The notes below the pieces were generated by a model. It was not told the DNA's origin. It ran no database searches and worked only from the letters and a program-made list of their open reading frames with translations. Below are positions 21,001 to 22,363 of a stretch of 22,363 bases of DNA, in pieces. Every line of letters starts with the position of its first letter. The first letter of the stretch is position 1. Location of the stretch: positions 1 to 22,363 of the forward strand of contig JAAGZO010001307.1 of assembly GCA_024206195.1 (NCBI GenBank), written 5' to 3'. The position numbers were made by a program, and so were the translations under genes. Origin of the DNA: a bacterium. GTDB lineage: Archaea; Nanoarchaeota; Nanoarchaeia; Woesearchaeales; UBA10216.

Positions 21001-22363
21001 TAAGATCACGATAATTATTAACCCTGGTTTAGTTGATGATGTTTTGATTCCTGGTTTGCAAAATTTAGAGCAACTTGATAGTTATTTTAGCCTAGAAGGA
21101 ACTTTTTCAATTGATCGCGCAAATGTCGAAAGGGGTCGCTACAATAGGGCGCAGCTAAGTGATTTTGCTGTTGCTGCAATTACCTCTGGGGTAACTGATC
21201 ATAAAAACATGCCTGATTTGCATAATTTTTCTTTTATTACTCTTGAAGAAGCTTACAACGAAGTTTTAATGTACTTGAATTCAGAGCTTAACTTTGATCA
21301 TCGTTCAACATTTATTGAGGCTCAACTCATCAACAACGAATTAGAAAATACAACTGACTCTGAGTTTAAAATTAATATTGAAAATACTACTGGATTGCCG
21401 CTGAATGCAATGTTGGTATTTGCTATGAATCCAAAGATGGCTAATGGATTACCGATTGCTAATCCACGACCAATACGCTATATGCTGTTGGTAGAACTTA
21501 ATAATCGTTGGAACAAGGTAAGCGTTCCTCTTAAAAGAATCAAAGAGGTTTTACGCACTGATGTATATGAAGGTAGGGTGAGTGTTGCAGTGATGAATAA
21601 GCCGGGGATTGTGGTAGATGACAGCCAGTTAGTCGGAAATAAGTTAGGGTTTGAAGGACTTTTTGAAATTGAAACGATAATTCCTGTTCGCGACCGCCTT
21701 AACGCAACTTATCCGGAGTATGATAAGGTTGAAGAATTCTCAGTTGATGCCGTTGACGGTGAAGAAAACAACTATGCCGCACAAGACTGGACAGAAGTAT
21801 TAGACGATAACGATACTTTCGAATCTGATTGCGTATTTGATCTTAATAATTACAATCGTAGCGGAGCTGCTGGTCATGTATTTAACGTTAAAACCGATGG
21901 GTTTATGAAATTACCACTTAATCCAGCGGGCTTACCTCAAGATAAAGATAATTTCAATATTAACATTTTTAATGGTAATGCCGATACTGTAAGGCTTATG
22001 TTAGAGTGGGCCACCGGTCCTGAGGATAATGAAATATTAGTTCAACGATATGCTGAAGCCAAACCCGGCGTAGATCCAACTAAGAGTAGTGATTGGAATG
22101 GCGCCAGCATTCCTTATGCTGATATCGCAGCCGGTCTTGGTCAAGCTGACTTATCAGGCGATGTAAGATTTAAAATGTACCTTCTGCCAAGTATTGCTGG
22201 TCCGGTTAAAGAAGGATCGTTGATCATCGAAGGAATGTGGGAATTAAAAGAAGCTGGTACAGTCAATGACCGCCTTAACGCAACTTATCCGGAGTATGAT
22301 AAGGTTGAACAATTTACAGTAGTTACCCTAGAAGAAGAAGCTGATATTGATAATGGTTTGGAT
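2..22363 (+). CDS. Giant multidomain protein, internal fragment open at both window edges
   Basis: A single reading frame in register 2 (codons starting at 2, 5, 8 ...) stays open for 7,454 codons with no stop. Conserved motifs fall in this same register from end to end (for example the HExxH at 3740, the HAD Asp at 5891, the phospho-His at 9503 and a lipobox Cys at 19340), so no frameshift interrupts it after about base 540. Order of parts: hydrophobic segment, lipobox, Asp-Thr linkers, glycosidase-like barrel, membrane block, HExxH module, two ROK modules, HAD, SDR epimerase, enzyme I-like PEP enzyme, beta module, coiled coils, unknown domain, membrane segments, helical region, second lipobox, repeated beta modules. 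Neither start nor stop is certain in the window; possible internal starts are ATG 404, GTG 446 or ATG 464 (GAGG at 451-454). Giant fusions of this kind are known from Omnitrophota, but I recognise no named gene. The continuous frame is seen directly; translation as one polypeptide is inferred. Confidence 0.9.
8..70 (+). other. Hydrophobic, probably transmembrane segment
   Basis: Window codons 3-23 encode a hydrophobic run (LLPILFAVILATIALII) followed at once by Lys-Lys, which looks like one transmembrane helix with a positive cytoplasmic flank. A short Ser/Pro/Ala stretch follows up to the A-rich repeat tract at 161. This could be the end of a domain that begins upstream of the window, or the tail of a separate upstream gene whose stop has been lost. 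The sequence alone does not decide. Confidence 0.6.
161..240 (+). repeat. Heptanucleotide tandem repeat tract, unit CAAATTA
   Basis: Three perfect CAAATTA units stand at 194-214. Degenerate units lie on both sides (176-182, 183-189, then CAAGAGA, CAAATCA and CAAGAGA at 215-235). Seven is not a multiple of three, so three units encode a seven-residue peptide repeat (QITNYKL), and no plus-strand frame contains a stop. Tracts of this kind commonly lie between genes in uncultured bacterial genomes (general recollection), so this may be a former spacer now inside the open frame. Confidence 0.8.
258..264 (+). promoter_or_regulatory. Strong Shine-Dalgarno-like site (AAGGAGG)
   Basis: A full AAGGAGG sits six bases upstream of ATG 271, an ideal bacterial ribosome-binding arrangement. 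The ATG is in register 1, not in the register of the giant frame. Either the site is chance, or it starts a short overlapping gene, or it marks the true start of the giant gene and a one-base discrepancy downstream puts the frames out of phase. Confidence 0.4.
271..537 (+). CDS. Possible 88-residue ORF overlapping the giant frame
   Basis: This ORF begins six bases after a perfect Shine-Dalgarno and ends with TAA at 535-537. My hand count of GC by codon position is about 44, 30 and 43 percent. That is the coding-like order (second position lowest), whereas the giant frame over the same bases has GC-poor first positions. The product has balanced composition, no signal peptide and no domain I recognise. 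Three readings are possible: a genuine small upstream gene; the real N-terminus of the giant protein, joined by a one-base slip near the A-rich run at 511-520; or a fortuitous frame. The giant frame is also open here (154 codons before ATG 464), so the evidence conflicts and confidence is low. Confidence 0.25.
   Translation: MLHTTNIQDLRFHHFVEESNKGLIFASARDSKNRIYNFLINRYADVILQQVRGHFEQISGEVASYVKRNFEHNYSSLPVYKTKRLSLN
566..619 (+). other. Internal lipoprotein-type signal with lipobox
   Basis: The frame encodes Lys followed by a hydrophobic stretch and a lipobox-like ending, KLLAILLSLSLVTGC, with the Cys at 617-619 (window codon 206). This matches the signal II pattern of L, V, small residue, Gly, Cys, followed by a polar Ser/Asp-rich linker as in surface lipoproteins. 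Signal peptides normally lie at the N-terminus, so either translation begins shortly upstream (ATG 464 would leave 51 residues before the Cys) or this is the relic of a formerly separate lipoprotein gene fused into a longer frame. Confidence 0.65.
656..796 (+). repeat. Asp-Thr/Ser low-complexity linker 1
   Basis: About 47 codons are dominated by alternating Asp with Thr or Ser. Such acidic stalks tether surface lipoprotein modules away from the membrane in many bacteria (SD-repeat-like). It follows the lipobox directly and shares the core DTSADTDVD (728-754) with the second linker, so one probably copied the other. The reverse complement gives spurious Ser-Val ORFs. Confidence 0.85.
797..1171 (+). 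other. Small beta-rich module between the two Asp-Thr linkers
   Basis: About 125 residues with alternating hydrophobic strands, two Cys (in GQCTG near the start and ENCQV near the end) that could form a disulfide, and several Trp and Tyr residues. Size and placement between linkers, upstream of a glycosidase-like barrel, suggest a carbohydrate-binding or adhesive beta sandwich. No family was recognised; the assignment rests on pattern and context. Confidence 0.45.
1172..1363 (+). repeat. Asp-Thr/Ser low-complexity linker 2
   Basis: Sixty-four codons of almost strictly alternating Asp with Thr/Ser (GAY ACN/TCN). It links the small beta module to the TIM-barrel-like domain. It contains the same DTSADTDVD core (1226-1252) as linker 1 and appears to have expanded by internal dipeptide duplication, so its length is likely to vary between strains. 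Confidence 0.88.
1364..2260 (+). other. Glycoside-hydrolase-like (clan GH-A, GH17/GH2-type) TIM-barrel domain
   Basis: About 295 residues with the hallmarks of a retaining (beta/alpha)8 glycosidase. A GNE motif places the likely acid/base Glu at window codon 563 (1688-1690). A VSETGA motif places the likely nucleophile Glu at codon 659 (1976-1978). The 96-residue gap fits the ends of strands 4 and 7. WGMNVY lies before the second Glu, as on strand 6 of clan GH-A enzymes, and a Trp-rich FMSWEDNW follows, as on strand 8. Known relatives cleave beta-glucans or other beta-glycosides outside the cytoplasm, consistent with the lipobox and acidic stalks upstream. The exact family and substrate are not determined; GH17-like is my best guess from the GNE and SETG pair. 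Confidence 0.65.
2404..2646 (+). repeat. Direct repeat, copy 1, flanking the membrane block
   Basis: Begins with codons for IRIPEAADFSLLPQSLANG and ends in CAATCAAGCACGAAAGAA. Copy 2 lies exactly 819 nt downstream (273 codons), so both are read in the same frame. Over the first ~148 nt the copies differ at only three positions, all synonymous; similarity then falls through the hydrophobic part. This suggests a recent duplication or gene conversion within the gene. Its C-terminal half (LLQDI onward) forms a transmembrane helix. Confidence 0.9.
2540..3150 (+). other. Polytopic membrane region (about 6-7 helices)
   Basis: Successive hydrophobic runs occur near 2542-2627, 2690-2762, 2780-2855, 2867-2938 and 2984-3145; the last is long enough for two or three helices. 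They are separated by short charged loops. The composition (Ile, Val, Leu, Ala, Phe, few charges) fits an integral membrane domain. No transporter family motif was recognised. The block lies between the copies of the direct repeat, so it may have been inserted, or the repeat duplicated around it. Confidence 0.75.
3223..3465 (+). repeat. Direct repeat, copy 2
   Basis: Second copy of the element at 2404-2646, offset 819 nt. The peptide core from IRIPEAADF to LLQDI is identical despite three synonymous changes. Its hydrophobic end (TIFAFTMLIPV) again predicts a membrane helix, here followed by the HExxH module instead of more helices. Confidence 0.9.
3476..3890 (+). other. Zinc-metallopeptidase-like module (HExxH)
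   Basis: The segment carries YHELYHLRNP, with HExxH at window codons 1247-1251 (3740-3754), and a downstream Glu and His at codons 1259 and 1261 that could supply a third ligand. In zincin peptidases the two His bind zinc and the Glu activates water. Upstream beta-strand-like sequence includes SPALGAPAEVRRGILYVN. The module is only about 135 residues, smaller than most secreted peptidases. It follows a membrane segment directly, as in membrane-anchored M48/M56-like proteases. It could be a processing protease acting on this giant chain or a non-catalytic remnant; neither is proven. Confidence 0.5.
3938..5260 (+). other. ROK-family (sugar kinase/repressor-like) module, copy 1, full length with zinc site
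   Basis: About 440 residues with ROK landmarks in order: an N-terminal ATPase strand (here KSDRTTIKL, lacking the usual DxGxT), a GHPGRKLDDG segment, an ND pair in WHNDSYGQ at the catalytic Asp position, a GFGAAVL loop, and ELH followed by CDCDGLSC. The His at codon 1486 and Cys at 1496, 1498 and 1503 match the family's H-x9-C-x-C-x4-C zinc site. A C-terminal ILIGGQLSTG resembles the family's GG motif. ROK proteins phosphorylate hexoses or act as sugar-responsive repressors. The degenerate phosphate loop suggests weak or absent kinase activity. A helical insert of roughly 100 residues follows the zinc site. Confidence 0.7.
5270..5863 (+). other. ROK-family module, copy 2, C-terminally truncated
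   Basis: A second ROK-like module starts 10 bases after the first. It has an intact phosphate loop (VDVGRTKIGLTG), a GHPGGKLDDGTIAKGSVAGF segment nearly identical to copy 1, an ND pair in WFNDALVQ and a classical GTGLGAAGV loop. It reaches EIHPDH (His codon 1947) and stops just where the zinc-binding Cys cluster should follow; the chain runs into the HAD module instead. The two copies are degenerate in complementary places: copy 1 lacks the nucleotide loop, copy 2 lacks the C-terminal half. Tandem duplication followed by truncation is the simplest reading. Confidence 0.7.
5864..6640 (+). other. HAD-superfamily phosphatase-like module
   Basis: All four HAD motifs are present in order. Motif I is DCDRTLLD, with the nucleophile Asp at codon 1964 and acid/base Asp at 1966. 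Motif II has Ser at codon 2115 in VVSGCE. Motif III has Lys at codon 2152 in PVDKVDAV. Motif IV is AGDGIFDV, with Asp at codons 2175 and 2179 for magnesium. About 110 residues of helical cap lie between motifs I and II, a C1-type arrangement as in beta-phosphoglucomutase and phosphoglycolate phosphatase. Known members hydrolyse or transfer phosphate on small metabolites; the substrate is not visible. Fusion after a ROK half-module and before an epimerase suggests sugar phosphates. The active site looks intact. Confidence 0.82.
6700..7780 (+). other. Extended SDR NAD(P)-dependent epimerase/dehydratase module
   Basis: A Rossmann fold begins with VGITGITGSVG (6722-6754), giving GxxGxxG at window codons 2245, 2248 and 2251. 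It is followed by ILHLAA and IFAGSVVSY (candidate catalytic Ser), then a YxxxK pair with Tyr at codon 2432 and Lys at 2436 in LYGLLK. Downstream LRMSDVYGPGD matches the substrate-binding turn of nucleotide-sugar epimerases, and QYLYIKDLAKIIL matches their C-terminal helix. Length, about 355 residues, is normal for the family. Members interconvert or dehydrate nucleotide sugars in the cytoplasm. All catalytic residues appear present; the substrate is unknown. Confidence 0.85.
7781..8754 (+). other. Uncharacterised, mostly helical region
   Basis: About 325 residues rich in Glu, Lys, Arg and Leu, with predicted helices and a short Pro-rich spacer near 8070-8110. No family recognised. A local string IMLHEAEPTHEG (7991-8026) has paired His-Glu residues, but the spacing does not fit HExxH. 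The stretch probably joins the epimerase to the enzyme I-like module and may include part of a lost domain. Confidence 0.5.
8755..10640 (+). other. PTS enzyme I / PEP-utilising enzyme-like module
   Basis: A helical part (about 8760-9350) leads into a swivelling phospho-His domain and a PEP-binding barrel. The active His is in QCHYAISAK (codon 3168). Barrel signatures follow: GLVRTEN (Arg 3267), FRMFDLQPDKK (Arg 3310), GIMIETEKA (Glu 3424), SIGPNDLIRF (Asp 3450) and LCGDMG (Cys 3498). These match E. coli enzyme I His189, Arg296, Arg332, Glu431, Asp455 and Cys502 in order, at near-equal spacing (intervals 99, 43, 114, 26 and 48 against 107, 36, 99, 24 and 47). Enzyme I takes phosphate from PEP to its His and passes it to HPr in the cytoplasm. 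No HPr-like or EII-like module is visible here. The site looks intact, but embedding in a giant protein is highly unusual. Confidence 0.85.
10862..11064 (+). other. Signal-like hydrophobic segment followed by a transmembrane helix
   Basis: After a charged helical stretch, Lys-Lys precedes LLSFVIANLISFNALADDG, which resembles a type I signal peptide with an ALA cleavage site. About 25 residues later comes a clear membrane helix (IAIFGLVFAAVGCLLLVIYG, 10997-11056) with a positive tail (FKQRR). In isolation this would be the start of a small exported, membrane-anchored protein, so it may be another fusion seam. Confidence 0.6.
11096..11163 (+). repeat. REP-like palindromic element, copy 1 (68 nt), in frame
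   Basis: The left arm cggggacatgtatcg (11096-11110) pairs with the right arm cgatacgtgtccccg (11149-11163), 14 of 15 positions Watson-Crick and the other a T/G wobble. Inside are a second stem (CCTGCC 11115-11120 with GGCAGG 11126-11131) and a CCCC-GAA-GGGG stem-loop (11136-11146). It is translated in frame as a 23-codon Cys-containing insert beginning RGHVSPAC and ending DTCPR. A related 47-nt copy lies at 16367. The form resembles REP/REPIN elements mobilised by RAYT transposases; no transposase is in this window. It lacks a T tract, so it is not a typical terminator. Confidence 0.8.
11380..11836 (+). other. Uncharacterised beta-rich module
   Basis: About 150 residues, from FEIEDLSGNDY to NLAGCFAVAV, with alternating strand pattern and few helices, set between an acidic/Pro linker and another Pro/Glu-rich linker. 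It has the size of an immunoglobulin-like or carbohydrate-binding sandwich. No motif identifies a family. Confidence 0.4.
11837..12200 (+). other. Pro/Glu/Ala-rich disordered linker
   Basis: Low-complexity sequence rich in Pro, Glu, Val and Thr, including alternating Pro-Val (EPVPVPVPIAPEPA, near 12111-12155). It probably forms an extended tether between the beta module and the coiled-coil region. The reverse strand yields a spurious Gly/Thr-rich ORF here. Confidence 0.7.
12230..14630 (+). other. Long coiled-coil region, SMC-like in composition
   Basis: About 800 residues dominated by Glu, Lys, Gln, Arg, Ala and Leu with heptad-like spacing. The strongest parts are about 12260-13250 and 13560-13960, separated by helical but less regular segments that contain Gly/Asn breaks. 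No Walker A or B motif is present, so it is not an SMC ATPase; it is more likely a stalk or rod. It lies between two Pro-rich linkers. Confidence 0.75.
14672..14972 (+). repeat. Degenerate TVVAPP peptide repeats
   Basis: The unit (R/K)(P/E)TVVAPP recurs around 14678, 14717, 14750, 14786, 14897 and 14930. Two units with the longer core PPTEERKTVVAPP (14770-14808 and 14912-14949) are nearly identical in DNA. They are separated by a 'cccttcgac...ctcagggca' element, so the element may have landed within the array. The encoded chain is probably an extended Pro-rich tether. Confidence 0.8.
14833..14878 (+). repeat. Short repeat element 'cccttcgac ... ctcagggca', copy 1, in frame
   Basis: The element begins cccttcgac and ends ctcagggca. 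It contains a stem CGACTT/AAGTCG and repeats of TTCGACTT and TCGCTCAGG. In frame it encodes DPSTSFDFAQDKSLRAG. A variant with the same ends lies at 16435-16479. Similar 'cccttcgac...gctcagggca' strings recur in many uncultured bacterial genomes as short interspersed palindromes (general recollection, not checked). It interrupts the TVVAPP repeat array. Confidence 0.65.
14981..15118 (+). repeat. Acidic 23-residue tandem duplication
   Basis: GAAGAGGAGAGTTTTG at 14981 recurs at 15050, 69 nt apart. It encodes two EEESF-x-E-x-N-x-EEVVEE units separated by an acidic spacer. The result is a strongly negative disordered segment between the TVVAPP tether and the next globular domain. Confidence 0.7.
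15235..16250 (+). other. Uncharacterised globular domain with one transmembrane helix
   Basis: Begins with beta-like sequence (IDLSLPAEGKAMVTLHAVD), then a helical part and a WTRGIRPFGYRDPRLI segment with several aromatic and Arg residues. A hydrophobic helix follows (VVLAVVIGAIAFFIL, about 16055-16111). No family recognised. It sits between acidic and Pro-rich disordered linkers. Confidence 0.5.
16367..16413 (+). repeat. REP-like palindromic element, copy 2 (47 nt), in frame
   Basis: Arms cggggacatgtaccg (16367-16381) and cggtacgtgtccccg (16399-16413) flank the same CCCC-GAA-GGGG stem-loop as the copy at 11096. It lacks exactly 21 nt (seven codons) of that copy, so both stay in frame. It encodes RGHVPEAPKGSGTCPR, read in the same strand and phase as copy 1. 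A T-A pair in copy 1 is replaced by C-G here, a compensatory change that preserves the stem, while the wobble pair is kept in both. Confidence 0.82.
16435..16480 (+). repeat. Short repeat element 'cccttcgac ... ctcagggca', copy 2, in frame
   Basis: This lies 21 bases after the second REP-like palindrome. It shares the terminal cccttcgac and ctcagggca with the copy at 14833 but has a different middle, and it encodes a peptide beginning PSTEF and ending EALRA. A GTCGAGG near the 3' end can pair with CCTTCGAC at the 5' end. Two different repeat families side by side in one Pro-rich linker suggest that linkers tolerate insertions. Confidence 0.6.
16481..17180 (+). other. Pro/Ser/Glu-rich disordered linker
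   Basis: Low complexity with a hexa-proline run (RTPPPPPPAV, about 16526-16555), then basic, then acidic Pro-rich stretches with recurring EEP/KEP-type units (for example APTTEEPVPTIEEP). It probably forms an extended tether leading to the membrane segments at 17213. Confidence 0.75.
17213..17545 (+). other. Membrane segments (three helices)
   Basis: One hydrophobic helix lies at about 17213-17282 (WATLLTIGALVAGAVYLFT). After a polar loop containing DTDVDSE, two more lie at about 17396-17545 (FYLTIESIGLVFASISAL and VILAGVAAVLSITGIILWV). Lys/Arg flank the first and last. No family recognised. The segment would anchor the helical region that follows. Confidence 0.65.
17570..19290 (+). other. 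Uncharacterised helical / coiled-coil region
   Basis: About 570 residues of charged helices rich in Glu, Lys, Asp, Leu and Ile, with some heptad-like parts (about 17750-18200) and a basic stretch before 19080 (RQQTKKKPKAK). No catalytic motif was found. It precedes the second internal lipobox and could be the C-terminal part of a formerly separate protein. Confidence 0.55.
19271..19342 (+). other. Second internal lipoprotein-type signal with lipobox
   Basis: A basic n-region (RGLVKSALKTGAK), a hydrophobic core (VFAVALVVG) and a lipobox LVAGC with Cys at 19340-19342 (window codon 6447) form a textbook signal II sequence. It is followed by a Gly/Thr linker and beta modules, exactly the layout of a free-standing lipoprotein. 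It has about 6,400 residues of open frame before it, which makes ordinary N-terminal processing impossible unless translation restarts or the protein is cut first. No good in-frame start with a Shine-Dalgarno was evident just upstream. Confidence 0.75.
19360..22363 (+). repeat. Array of at least five beta-sandwich-like modules of about 186-205 residues
   Basis: Sequence downstream of the lipobox falls into modules that each end in a hydrophobic strand after Gly: GQVFIDGIGEI (about 19945-19978), GKIIIEEGL (20508), GTFSIDRAN (21099), GLFEIETII (21656) and GSLIIEGMW (22214), at intervals of roughly 550-590 nt. Strands, Trp/Tyr residues and few helices suggest jelly-roll, carbohydrate-binding-like modules (CBM11/CIA30-like endings, my inference). 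The last two are joined by an exact 42-nt repeat (21692-21733 and 22268-22309). The array continues past the window edge. Confidence 0.6.
21692..22309 (+). repeat. Exact 42-nt direct repeat at module boundaries
   Basis: Bases 21692-21733 and 22268-22309 are identical, 576 nt (192 codons) apart, and encode DRLNATYPEYDKVE. The identical DNA marks recent tandem duplication of one beta module, or conserved linkers kept alike by recombination. The sequence right after the second copy (QFTV) parallels that after the first (EFSV), so a further module starts at the window end. Confidence 0.92.

Noticed and set aside
2..22363. Alternative genetic code as the reason for missing stops
   Set aside because: TAA, TAG and TGA are all absent in this frame, while other frames contain them at normal frequency; recoding would show at least one of them in use within the frame.

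Overview
Every codon in the +2 register is open from base 2 to base 22363: 7,454 codons with no TAA, TAG or TGA, no convincing intergenic gap, and no competing long ORF on either strand. The window is therefore read as the interior of one giant gene whose true start and stop probably both lie outside it, although the first ~540 bases leave the start debatable. The protein part seen here would weigh roughly 0.8 MDa. I saw no rRNA, tRNA, CRISPR array, transposase gene or factor-independent terminator. A moderate-to-low GC genome with ultra-long multidomain ORFs that mix sugar-metabolism enzymes, coiled coils, membrane segments and surface modules suggests candidate phylum Omnitrophota or a similar uncultured bacterium. 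That is an inference from architecture, not from a marker gene.

Layout, 5' to 3'. (1) 2-620: a hydrophobic segment, a CAAATTA heptanucleotide repeat tract, a strong Shine-Dalgarno in front of an 88-codon overlapping frame, then an internal lipoprotein-type signal. (2) 620-2250: two Asp-Thr linkers around a beta-rich module, then a glycoside-hydrolase-like TIM barrel. (3) 2400-3470: a polytopic membrane block bracketed by a nearly identical ~243-nt direct repeat. (4) 3480-3890: an HExxH zinc-peptidase-like module. (5) 3938-7780: tandem ROK (sugar kinase/repressor) modules, a HAD phosphatase with all four motifs, and an NAD(P)-dependent epimerase/dehydratase. (6) 7780-8755: helical sequence of unknown function. 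(7) 8755-10640: a module like PTS enzyme I / PEP-utilising enzymes with all six signature residues at near-normal spacing. (8) 10650-17600: signal-like and membrane segments, a beta module, Pro/Glu-rich linkers, SMC-like coiled coils, an unknown globular domain and three more membrane segments. Two REP-like palindromes and two other short palindromic repeats lie in frame in the linkers. (9) 17600-19290: long helical region. (10) 19296-22363: a second internal lipobox, then at least five beta-sandwich-like modules of ~186-205 residues that run off the window.

How the parts could work together is inference. The enzyme modules all belong to sugar or sugar-phosphate chemistry (glycosidase, ROK kinase, HAD phosphatase, SDR epimerase, PEP phosphotransfer). 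The beta modules at both ends look like carbohydrate-binding or adhesive surface modules. The enzyme types are normally cytoplasmic, yet they lie between export and lipoprotein signals. The gene looks like a concatenation of formerly separate genes, possibly an envelope-spanning protein whose enzyme modules are either live or re-used as structure.
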